The position numbers and the translations under genes are program-made. Source: Saitoella complicata NRRL Y-17804 (taxonomy: Eukaryota > Ascomycota > Saitoellomycetes > Saitoellales > Saitoellaceae). From it: 64,000 nucleotides of DNA. Position 1 is the stretch's first letter. Each line of letters starts with the position of its first letter. The DNA is taken from assembly GCF_001661265.1 (NCBI RefSeq), contig NW_017567002.1:186001-250000 (forward strand). Direction: 5' to 3'. Positions 50,060-58,713 of the stretch are shown piece by piece. The notes under the pieces are model-generated. The model was not told the origin of the DNA. It searched no databases and was given only the letters and a program-made list of their open reading frames with translations.

Positions 50060-50871
50060 TTATGCAGGAAGTTCGAACTTCTGGCCCTGGATAACCCTAA
50101 AAAAGACACGACGTTAGTTATGTGTGGGGGAAGGGGTGCTTGGATAGGACACGTACTTGGTAAAGTAAACGTAGAAAAAGTCAGCGTAGACAATTGTCTG
50201 GATGATACCAGCAAAAACCGCAATGAACTCCACACGACCCTCCATGACCCAGCGGTACAACCAATTGGGAATATAAAGAGCACGGTACGCGCCGAGCGCA
50301 AAGATATAATGCGTGGTGATGGTCTCCGCCTCGCCTGTCCGCTGAAGCAAGAACAATTGCGGCAAAATAGCAACACTTTCCAACCACAAGCTAAAGGACC
50401 ACATCACCTCGTCGAACGTGAAGGCGAGGTTGAAGAGAAGAGCCATGACGAAGGATCCGCCGATGAGGTATTCGACCTTGAAGTTGTCGAGACCCATGTC
50501 ATGAGAGGGCTTGTAGTCGAATTTCATGAGGTAGAGAACGTAGACGGAGGATCCGATGAAGAAGAGCTTCATGACGGTGTTGTAAAGGAGCCATGGGCCC
50601 CAGAGGAGGTCTGTACGCTTCCATCAGAATCATGCCGGGCATACGAGTTTCGTCCCACAACCGACCTAGGTATCTTGTAAGGTACACAAGCACATACAGT
50701 GCTTGTGATCGGAATGAAATTCCTGCGCAGGATTTCGTTGTCCGTATCTTGTGTAGCAGGATGAAGATACTCGCCAAATGCGAGAGATCACCTGTATGAC
50801 CAATCAGCCATTGAGCCACACATGCTGTACGACAAGCGGCTATTCATACCTAGCAATCTGAAGATATTCAT
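50060..50871 (-). CDS. ERD2: ER lumen protein-retaining (H/KDEL) receptor
   Basis: Seven-helix Golgi receptor that returns HDEL/KDEL proteins to the ER. Exons 50871-50850 (22 bases), 50791-50666, 50610-50157 and 50096-50060 (37 bases) give 212 residues, the normal family length. Start MNIFRLLGDLSHLASIFILL; then KIRTTKSCAGISFRSQALY, VYLTRYLDLLWGPWLLYNTV, AFTFDEVMWSFSLWLESVAI, LPQLFLLQRTGEAETITTHY and the end YADFFYVYFTKVIQGQKFEL followed by PA. The second intron has donor GTCGGT. The last intron removes a stop-containing tail and restores the standard C-terminus. Head-to-head with KTI12. Confidence 0.93.
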
Positions 50872-51065
50872 GGCTGTCAGGTATCAATTGCGTTGGATAC
50901 TCGATCAATAGTTCTGGTGTGTTGGCGGTACCAAAGTTGACACGCGCCGCATTCGCTCATACCCAGTGCCGTATACGGTCCAGTAACGTAGACAACATAC
51001 ATCTTTCCCGAGCTTGGTTCACGACACCCCCTACAATTGCAATTGCAAGAGCTCATATCCTCACT

Positions 51066-51914
51066 ATGCCTCTCATCATCATCTCAGGCTTCCCGTCGTC
51101 AGGCAAAACTACCCGCGCAAACGAGATCAAGGCCGCTCTCCTGTCCAAAATTGAATCAACTTGCTCCTCACTAAAGGTCCACCACATCTCCGACGACACC
51201 CTCCACATCCCACGAGAGATCTACAGAGATACCAAGAAGGAGAAGAGTGCACGTGGGACACTGCTAAGTGCTGCCGAACGTGTACTATCACCAAATGACA
51301 TCGTTATCCTCGATTCGATGAACTACATCAAAGGCTTCCGTTATCAACTCTACTGCAAAGCAAAAGAGTTCTCTACACCGCACTGTGTGGTCCACGTCGG
51401 TGTTCCCATCGATATATCCCGGGAATGGAACAAAGCGCGGGGTGCGGAAGGATACCCCGAAGACGTCCTAGAAGCACTCTTGATGCGATACGAGGAGCCA
51501 AATGCGATGACGAGATGGGATTCACCGTTGTTCACCATCCCAGCACATACAGACGAGAAAGCCCCCGTCGATGACATCTGGGACGCACTACACAACAAAG
51601 CAATCAAACCCAATTCCGCAACCGTTCTCAAACCCGCCCTCGCAATGGACTACTTAACAACCCTCGACCGCCATACCCAGGAAATCACAAAATTCATCTT
51701 GGACGCACAGACTACGCATTCTGCGGGTTTATTACCTATCCCGGACTGTACGATCGAGTTTGAGATGCCGGTGGAGGGGGTAAGCATGCCCAAGATGCAG
51801 AGATTACGGAGGCAGTTCGTGGGGTTGAACAGGATGCATGCCATGGAGACTGGAAGGATCAGGGAACTCTTTGTGGAGTTTCTGAATGGGCAATTGAGTG
51901 AGGCGGATGAGTGA
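51066..51914 (+). CDS. KTI12: Elongator-associated P-loop protein Kti12
   Basis: ATPase that regulates Elongator in making wobble-uridine modifications of tRNA. Single exon, 282 residues. The start at 51066 (MPLIIISGFPSSGKTTRANE) is chosen because the Walker A motif GFPSSGKT must lie at the extreme N-terminus; upstream in-frame ATGs add an unconserved extension. Further blocks: LSPNDIVILDSMNYIKGFRY, QLYCKAKEFSTPHCVVHVGV, RYEEPNAMTRWDSPLF, and the C-terminal MPKMQRLRRQFVGLNRMHAM, all typical of Kti12/PSTK kinases. The family member PSTK is excluded by the C-terminus and the fungal setting. Confidence 0.92.
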   Translation: MPLIIISGFPSSGKTTRANEIKAALLSKIESTCSSLKVHHISDDTLHIPREIYRDTKKEKSARGTLLSAAERVLSPNDIVILDSMNYIKGFRYQLYCKAKEFSTPHCVVHVGVPIDISREWNKARGAEGYPEDVLEALLMRYEEPNAMTRWDSPLFTIPAHTDEKAPVDDIWDALHNKAIKPNSATVLKPALAMDYLTTLDRHTQEITKFILDAQTTHSAGLLPIPDCTIEFEMPVEGVSMPKMQRLRRQFVGLNRMHAMETGRIRELFVEFLNGQLSEADE

Positions 51915-52010
51915 ACCGCAGGAAGAATGCCGGCATAAAGGTAGATTTGGATATAATGGATATTTCATAATTGCCTAATAAAATCACATTCATGTGGAGC
52001 TTTCCTCAGT

Positions 52011-53822
52011 TTAACTAGAGCAACTGCACTGCAATCCCCGCTCCGAGCGCGGTACAGTTCCGCAATACCTCTCCTGATCCTCCTTCGTAATCTCCAAACT
52101 CTCCCACGTCTCCGGGTCATATGGGTTCAACGCCATGGTCATGACATCCTGGAGAATATCACGCTCACCGTCTTTGCTAACCCTGTCGATGACCTCCTGC
52201 AAGACCCAATTACGGAGGGTGAATTTCGGGTTGACCTCCTTCATGCGTTTCTCACGGCTGGCATCATCTGTGCTTCCCTCCGTTTCGAGACGCTTCTTGT
52301 AGGCTTGTAGGAATTCGACGAGACCCTTGACGGCGTCCTCGCGGGTGTGGCCTGCGTAGTGGACAGATTTGTCCTCCTCAGGCGGAAGGATCTTGGACGC
52401 AGCCTGGACAAAATCGTCATCGGAGGACAGCGAGAACACCGGCACTGAAGAAATCCTGTAAAAGAAGTGATGGAAGTCAATCCCGTACTTCTCGAGGGTA
52501 TCGAGAGTATTCGAGAAGAGCTGATCGAAATCAGTCTCCTGACTCGTCTGCAGTCCCAACCTCTTACCCATCAACTCCTTGTACTTCTCCAAGAAGACAG
52601 CCTTGTACTCATCTCCAGCACGCTCGATGATGCCCTCAGCACAGGTAATCAATGCTTCCTTTTCCTCCTCGCTCCATTGACCCTTGGCGTACTTTTCCTC
52701 GTCAACATGTTCGCCCGCTCCGAAGAGCTCACCCAGGTCCTCGCCGAGACGGGTCAAGTTCCACCAGATGATAGTAGGCTGCATCCTATAACTGTAACGC
52801 AACGCATGATCATCATGGTTAGGCGTGTGCGAGGGATCAAAGTTATCCATGAACGCAAACGGCCCGAAATCCATACTCAACCCAAGAATGGAGGTATTGT
52901 CAGTGTTCAACACACCATTCATGAACCCATACGCTTGCCAGTACGCAACCGTCTTCGCATTCCTAGCACAGATCTCCCTGTACAGCCTCTCAAACCTATT
53001 CGGTTCCTCCGTATCAGTCTCCCTCTTCCCCGGCAACTTATCCAGTCCGCCGAAAACGTGCTCAATACAATAGTCAGCAAGTTTCTTCATCGTGACGCGA
53101 TCACCACGCCAACGGTGAATATCGAAAGACCCGATACGCAACCACGAAGGCGCGAAACGTGTATAGACAGCACACGTCTCAATCCTCTCCCTTCTCGCGA
53201 ACTTACTCGGCAAGTTAACAAGTGACAACGCCCTCGTTGACGGAATCCCCAAAGCATTCAAATGCTCACTAATCAAAAACTCCCTGATACTCGACCTCAG
53301 AACCGCATTCCCATCCGCAAACCTTGAATAGGGCGTTTTACCACTTCCCTTGAGCTGGACCTCGAAGCGTTCCTTCGTCTCCGGGTTCGTGGCTTCGAAC
53401 AGTGACATTACGCGGCCATCACCGAGTTGTCCGGCCCAGGAGCCGAATTGCCAGCCGCCGTAGCATTGGGCCCAAGGGTAGTGCTCGTCGTAGATTTGAT
53501 TCCCGGACATGACTTGTGCGAACTCCTCCGTCTCTGCCTCTGTTTGTTTTAGACCGATGTCGTGGAGGGCTTTTGGACTTGTGGCGAGTAATTCGTAGTC
53601 GTCAGAGGTGTCGGGTTTGACCCAGGTGAATATCGCACCCTTCACAGCCCTCGCATTCCGCAATAACTCTGCCGGCGCTTCTTTGGAAGCCTGTGGGGAG
53701 GGAATCTCGGGATCAGCTGGGAGGTTAGAGGTGAAGATGTGTGATTTGGGGAGTTCGGCGAGTGTGCAACGGGCGGAAGCTGAAGTCATTCTGGTGATTG
53801 TCGAAGTAGCAAATCGTCGCAT
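52011..53822 (-). CDS. FMP40: SelO/YdiU-family protein adenylyltransferase (Fmp40)
   Basis: Pseudokinase that transfers AMP to mitochondrial proteins under redox stress. Single exon; from the ATG at 53822 (MRRFATSTITRMTSASARC, a mitochondrial presequence) 603 residues; an ATG 78 bases upstream adds a stretch unlike a presequence. Signature blocks: YGGWQFGSWAGQLGDGRVMS, VQLKGSGKTPYSRFADGNAV, LRSSIREFLISEHLNALGIP, YGFMNGVLNTDNTSILGLSM and DFGPFAFMDNFDPSHTPNHD. The C-terminus is GLQCSCSS: where animal SelO ends with selenocysteine-Ser-Ser, this one has Cys-Ser-Ser. Confidence 0.93.
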   Translation of the reverse strand: MRRFATSTITRMTSASARCTLAELPKSHIFTSNLPADPEIPSPQASKEAPAELLRNARAVKGAIFTWVKPDTSDDYELLATSPKALHDIGLKQTEAETEEFAQVMSGNQIYDEHYPWAQCYGGWQFGSWAGQLGDGRVMSLFEATNPETKERFEVQLKGSGKTPYSRFADGNAVLRSSIREFLISEHLNALGIPSTRALSLVNLPSKFARRERIETCAVYTRFAPSWLRIGSFDIHRWRGDRVTMKKLADYCIEHVFGGLDKLPGKRETDTEEPNRFERLYREICARNAKTVAYWQAYGFMNGVLNTDNTSILGLSMDFGPFAFMDNFDPSHTPNHDDHALRYSYRMQPTIIWWNLTRLGEDLGELFGAGEHVDEEKYAKGQWSEEEKEALITCAEGIIERAGDEYKAVFLEKYKELMGKRLGLQTSQETDFDQLFSNTLDTLEKYGIDFHHFFYRISSVPVFSLSSDDDFVQAASKILPPEEDKSVHYAGHTREDAVKGLVEFLQAYKKRLETEGSTDDASREKRMKEVNPKFTLRNWVLQEVIDRVSKDGERDILQDVMTMALNPYDPETWESLEITKEDQERYCGTVPRSERGLQCSCSS

Positions 53823-54020
53823 GAGGCGAAGATGGGGTGTGGGGGGGTTCGAGAAAGAAATATCGGGATCCGTGGGGAAGATGGGACTCGCCACCCCCAC
53901 ACTGACGTCGACGTCGAATGGATCAGATGGACGAATTCATACAGGAGGAAAGTCAATAAAGGTATCAATACTGTAGCTAATCATAAAATCACTCAAAAAG
54001 CATTTGCAAAGTCCGTAGCC

Positions 54021-54831
54021 TTACTCTTCATCCTTAGCCTCCTCACCATCCTCCTCCTCCGCCTTGATCGTCTTCATCGCCTTCTTGGAACTATCCAACG
54101 GCGCAACCCCAGCCTCAATCGCCTCAATCTTGCCCTCCCCATCAACAACCCAATGCGACCGTGTAATCTTCTTTCCCACCTTCAACGCTCCAAGCCAAGC
54201 GAGGAACTGACCGTTCGGTGCGTCAGAGAGGAGGTGATAAGGGAAGTTTTGCTTCGTTTTGAATGTTTTCTGGGATTTGGGTGTGTCGAGGGAGAGACCG
54301 TAGACTGAGTAACCCGCTTTTTGGATTTTGGGGTAGTTGTCGCGGAAGGAGCAGCCTTGCTTTGTGCAGCCACTTCTCACAGAGTCAGTCGGGGGTTTCA
54401 ACAGCGAATCAATGGGGGAGGAGGGATTACGGTGTTGAGGCCTTCGGGTAGGCAAAGATGATCACGTTCTTCAACTCGTTGATCTTGACTTCGTTCTCGT
54501 CCTCATCCTTCAAGACGAGGTCGGGGAGGGCGTCGCCGACGGCAATGCCAGTGCGCGACTTCTTGGCCGCGGGTTCTTCCGGATCAGCCTCTTTGGCTTC
54601 TTCCTCCTCAGCTGCCTTCTCCTCCTCCTTCGCGTCAGTCGCGTCACCATCAACCTTCTCCTTCTCCGCAGTCTTCTTTCCCTTCCCCTTCTTAGCAGGA
54701 GCAGCGGCCTTGGCCTTCACGGGCTTCTCCTCGTCGATCTCATTGTACGACGTCTCCTTCGCGACATTGCGCGCACTGCGACGAGTAGGCAGAGTAGCCG
54801 GTGCATTGGGATCCTTTCTCTTCGCGGGCAT
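54021..54831 (-). CDS. DOT5: Nuclear thiol peroxidase Dot5 (bacterioferritin-comigratory/PrxQ type)
   Basis: Peroxiredoxin that reduces alkyl hydroperoxides in the nucleus. Exons 54831-54431 and 54372-54021 give 250 residues; the intron is 58 bases. The first 90 residues are Lys/Glu/Ala-rich with a basic start (MPAKRKDPNAPATLPTRRSA), fitting nuclear location. The thioredoxin-fold domain begins near GDALPDLVLKDEDENEVKIN; the active site is [20 protein letters not shown], with peroxidatic and resolving Cys five residues apart (C-x4-C), as in PrxQ. The active site spans the exon join. The tail is Lys/Glu-rich. Confidence 0.9.
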
Positions 54832-55301
54832 TGTGTGAGGTTATGGGTGTTGCGACGGGGACTCGAGGGTCCTCTCCTCTACGTCTACGCGCGCAGCCAC
54901 ACCCAGTTGCACTGCCAGGGCAATCCCCCCGGATGACAACACCCGTGAATCCATGACTGGCTATCTTGTCATAATCGTGTCGAATGTATCAGCCAGCTCA
55001 GAGTGTGTCATACTCATCCTCCCTCAACGCCGTCATCAGATGCATTTGTCGACTTCGGACACCCCAGAGTTGCTCGATGCGGCACTTGCGCGCTAGTTGG
55101 CGTGAGAGCTCACATACACCCTGTGCGATCACGAGCGAAGTCGATAGCCGTAGCATGAAGGCGATGATGACATAGAGTGATGTTACTCCATTTTCGCCTG
55201 AGTTTCGTGCGCTATATCTTGAACGCTCGCCCTCCACTCCCACCTTCCCATTCATCAACTTTGACACAAACAACCTCATCCACACATCACCTGACAGCAT
55301 C
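54832..55301. promoter_or_regulatory. Shared upstream region of DOT5 and the orphan gene
   Basis: 470 bases between outward-reading genes. CTATATCTT at 55212-55220 lies about 85 bases before the orphan gene's ATG and may be a weak TATA. Other open frames here have no domain. Confidence 0.4.
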
Positions 55302-56309
55302 ATGCCTTTAGTTTCCAACGTCATTAGGAAGGTAATCACCGGTAAGAAGTCTGCCGGCACTTATGTCGACGGGTGTGCGCAGTCGGCGTGTACCGTGCCT
55401 TTGGACTATGGCTGCGACGACGACTCCTCTGCTCAACGGTGTGAAAGCCCAGCGAAATTAGACACGACGCCCCACGTCGTCGAAACTGCTAAGCATAACA
55501 AGACGTCGCAGAGGAAGCGACGTGCTAGTTTTGTCAGGCGACGTTCGTCTTTGGAAAGGCACGCCGCGGAGCTCGAGTCGCATTTGGCGCCGCAATGTGA
55601 TCCGTCGGGCATGCTTACAGAGAAATTGAACGAGTTTACTGCGGACCTGGATCGTGGACCTGTTGTGAACCCAACTGTCTCTATCCTTTCTGGCAGATCG
55701 GACGAAGATGAAGAGTCACCCGCCAACCACAACGACGGTGACTGTGACGACTCGATCCAGCGGGCATCGGTGACAGAGTCCGAAACATCCTTGACCCCTG
55801 AAGAAGCCTATATCGCCTCAGATCTGGTTCCCGTCATCGCGAAGACCTCGGGCGGTGTCCCATCTCCTGGTCGCCGCGAAGCCATAGCGGAAGCTCGTGA
55901 TCAGCTCACCCCGATGTCGGATACTCTCCAGGTCTCCCGATACGTGTCCTCTTACCCTATTCATCTCCCCTCTCCGGTTCAGCGGTGCAAGATGGATCCA
56001 GTTGAGCTGAATGAAATCTTGGCTCGTCGGTACAGGCAGGTGCAGATCAAGCATCATGTCAAGCAGAATTTGCGGAACAAGATGTATTCGACAAAGTTGC
56101 AGGATCACCTTGATAAAGGGATGCCTGTGACGATTGATGAGCGGTCTTCGAACTCTCGGATTAATTACATGGGCAAAACGCTCAATTTACATGTGGAGAT
56201 GGTGAGGCCACCCCCGGCGAGGGTTAGGGAGGCGAGGAAGATGGATTTGTGGTTGGAGAACTCGACGGCGAGGAGGAGCCATTTGCAAGCATGTGGGTCA
56301 TTGCGCTGA
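55302..56309 (+). CDS. Unrecognised protein, 335 residues, probably lineage-restricted
   Basis: Single exon with an ordinary ATG context. No domain recognised. It starts MPLVSNVIRKVITGKKSAGT, has a Cys-containing patch (GCAQSACTVPLDYGCDDD), a basic segment (SQRKRRASFVRRRSSLERHA), a long acidic/Ser-rich middle, and a more ordered-looking C-terminal part (VELNEILARRYRQVQIKHHV ... QNLRNKMYSTKLQDHLDKG). Arg-Arg-Ser motifs could be phosphorylation sites. Codon use resembles the neighbours, so I read it as a real gene. No function is proposed. Confidence 0.6.
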   Translation: MPLVSNVIRKVITGKKSAGTYVDGCAQSACTVPLDYGCDDDSSAQRCESPAKLDTTPHVVETAKHNKTSQRKRRASFVRRRSSLERHAAELESHLAPQCDPSGMLTEKLNEFTADLDRGPVVNPTVSILSGRSDEDEESPANHNDGDCDDSIQRASVTESETSLTPEEAYIASDLVPVIAKTSGGVPSPGRREAIAEARDQLTPMSDTLQVSRYVSSYPIHLPSPVQRCKMDPVELNEILARRYRQVQIKHHVKQNLRNKMYSTKLQDHLDKGMPVTIDERSSNSRINYMGKTLNLHVEMVRPPPARVREARKMDLWLENSTARRSHLQACGSLR

Positions 56310-56408
56310 TAAAGCAAAGGAGTAGAATGTACCATCTTCAAGACGGGCTCTGTTGTATGGGAGTTGAATGATGATTTGCCTTGTATGTGTTGCTTAGCCT
56401 AGCCTTAA

Positions 56409-56912
56409 TCAAGCGTTAAGATCGGTGTCTGCTTTTGGTTCCGCCTCATAATTCCATGGATCCGCCAGAGGTACCCTCCGTAATGGCCATACCTCCTCCG
56501 AGTTCCTCGCTGCTCGCAACTTTGCCAATCTCTCCCTCCGTCTTTCGTCATTCATCTGGATCTGCTCTTCCTTACTGTACATCCTCGTTTTCGAACACCA
56601 CATGAACTCATCCCACTTTGCGTTACAGTCCTTCTGCTCGCCGTAACGGTAGTAGTGTTTCCATTGGGAAGTAACGGTGTAGCACATGAATGCGTCGTCG
56701 AAATGTCTTCGCCAGTCGCATGGCTCACCCTGTGGGCCGAGTGTGGGCTCGGAAGTCTTGTCTTTCTCTTGGGAGTCCAGGTATGATTGGTATGCAGATG
56801 AGAGCTCCTGGGCAGGTGAAGGCGTTGATTCGACAGGTGCCGGAGCGTCTGTTAGCTCAGCTGATAGTTGATCCACCTCCGACGACACCGGCTGGCGAGT
56901 GAACAATCCCAT
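56409..56912 (-). CDS. DUF3128 / Emi1-like cysteine-motif protein
   Basis: Single exon, 167 residues. The conserved core (about 63-125) holds CDWRRHFDDAFMC (C-x11-C), then YYRYGEQKDCNAKWDEFMWC with CNAKWDEFMWC (C-x9-C), and SKTRMYSKEEQIQMNDERRR. DUF3128 proteins include yeast Emi1, needed for early meiotic induction, and small mitochondrial-type CHCH-like proteins; the role is poorly known. The N-terminal third is Ser/Pro/Glu-rich. It ends VWPLRRVPLADPWNYE, a motif common in fungal members. Head-to-head with the RecA-family gene, only 88 bases apart. Confidence 0.82.
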   Translation of the reverse strand: MGLFTRQPVSSEVDQLSAELTDAPAPVESTPSPAQELSSAYQSYLDSQEKDKTSEPTLGPQGEPCDWRRHFDDAFMCYTVTSQWKHYYRYGEQKDCNAKWDEFMWCSKTRMYSKEEQIQMNDERRRERLAKLRAARNSEEVWPLRRVPLADPWNYEAEPKADTDLNA

Positions 56913-57000
56913 ATCGTATAGATTGACTGGAATTACATAAGCATCGAAACACGAAAGATCAGGAGGGGTGCAGTACCTTCTGTGAGCTCAAGGGTCGCTT

Positions 57001-58428
57001 ATGGCTTTTTTCTTACGAGGTTCACACAACGTCGGCGAGCTGCAGATTCGCTGCACCCCCATGCAAGAAGCTGTCGTACACCAACTCGACGGCAACATGA
57101 CCGATATATCTCAAATCCTTCGAATCTCCTCGAAGACTCAAGATTACGAAGATGCCAACCTTGCATCGAGAATAGCGAGCGCGTTGGAGCGTAGTGAGTC
57201 TACTTTGCCTGGTTTTGTGCGACTTTCTCAGGCTGACGGGCGGTCTGTAAGCGAAGCTCACAACAAATGATATCCTGACGTATGATGTTACGGAGATTGT
57301 GCGGAGGACGCAGTTATCGATAATCGAAGTGCGGACACTTGTGGACGACATCGCGAAGGCGACCGCGCCCGCTCCGGATGAGACGGCAGACGTTGCTCTC
57401 GCGAATATGCGCTGGCTCAGCACTGGAGAACAAGACCTTGATGTGCTATTAGGCGGCGGTATACCATGCGGGTATATTACCGAAGTTGTTGGAGATAGGT
57501 TCGTCACAATTTCTAGTCTTTGCTAAAGTTGATCTGACCAATCGAGGACAGCGGTGCAGGAAAGTCCAACTTCCTCACACAGCTTACACTGCATACGACA
57601 ATGCACCGGGAGAGACCCTGTGTGATGTACATTTCTACTGAGGGTGGTATGGAGACTCGGCGATTACTGTCCATGTTCAATGCGTTACCTTCGACAAATG
57701 GTTTAGGATTTCAGGACGTCTCGGATCATATTCTGACTATCACTATTCCGGATCTTGAGACGCAAGAACATATCCTACAATACCAGATACCTGTAGAGTT
57801 GTCACGTTATCCCGTGAGTTTGATCGTCATAGACTCCGTCGCGGCAAATTGGCGGACTGAAGCGGCTTCGACCAACACCGGAGCATCTGCAAAGGATCTC
57901 GCAAAGCGGTCACGCGATATCAATAAACTCTGCCAGCACCTACGCTCTCTGGCACGACAACACAATCTCGCAATCGTCTGCGCGAATCAAGTGGCTGATT
58001 ATTTCGGAAACGAGGTCGCGCAAGATGTTTTGAGCCTCGACCACCAGATGCGATGGTTTAGCGGATGGGATTATGTTAGGCATCGAGATGGCGGGCGAGG
58101 GGTCGCTAAAACGCCGGCGCTGGGGTTGTCTTGGTCGAATTGCATTGCGCAGAGGATTATAATGACGAGATTACCACGAGGGCAGCGGAAGGTACGGGTA
58201 GGCTTTTCGCCGTGGGTAAGGAGTGGGGCGACGGAGACCGAGAGGGATTTCTGGATAGATGAAGTGGGTATGCATTTGGGCGTGCGTCCGGATGCGGAGG
58301 AAGGACTGCCTAGAGGTGAAGACGAGAGGACGTGGATAGAGGAAGGCGTGGAGGAGGGTGTGGCGGATGATCCTGATGAGGATTATGCCGAGGGAGTAAG
58401 TCAACCGAATGGGGATGCTGTTAGTTAG
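57001..58428 (+). CDS. RecA-family recombination mediator (Rad57/XRCC3 type)
   Basis: Rad51 paralog that helps Rad51 load in homologous recombination. Exons 57001-57193, 57252-57498 and 57552-58428 give 438 residues; introns 58 and 53 bases. The N-terminal helical region reads KLTTNDILTYDVTEIVRRTQ after the first join. ATPase: GEQDLDVLLGGGIPCGYITE, Walker A GDSGAGKSN formed exactly across the second join, YISTEGGMETRRLLSM, Walker B VSLIVIDSVAANWR, and LAIVCANQVADYF. Length fits Rad57 better than Dmc1/Rad51. The C-terminal tail is acidic. The start could instead be the Met twenty codons in. Confidence 0.85.
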
Positions 58429-58713
58429 GACAACTTTAAATCACCTCTCTCATCATCTACCAACGTCTGGTATATCCTTGATTAAGCCATGACAGTCCGG
58501 GGAATTCGGCGCGGTCGAGCAGTCAGACGTTCCCCACATTTCGCGCTCTCATATCAGCAACACGAGCAGCTGCTGGCATTAGACAACATCTGTCGCAAAA
58601 CCAGCAACAGCCTGTAAGGTGATCTTACCTATCAAGAAACCCCTCAGTTTGTCTTGTTTCGTCGCAGCACCATAGGCCAACTAGGTTCGCACCCGGTACG
58701 ACCATGCTCAAGG
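58429..58713. other. Intergenic stretch between the RecA-family gene and the WD40 gene
   Basis: 285 bases. The WD40 frame is open upstream to 58654 without an ATG, so a short 5' exon spliced near TTCGTCGCAG (58658-58667) is possible. Confidence 0.4.
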
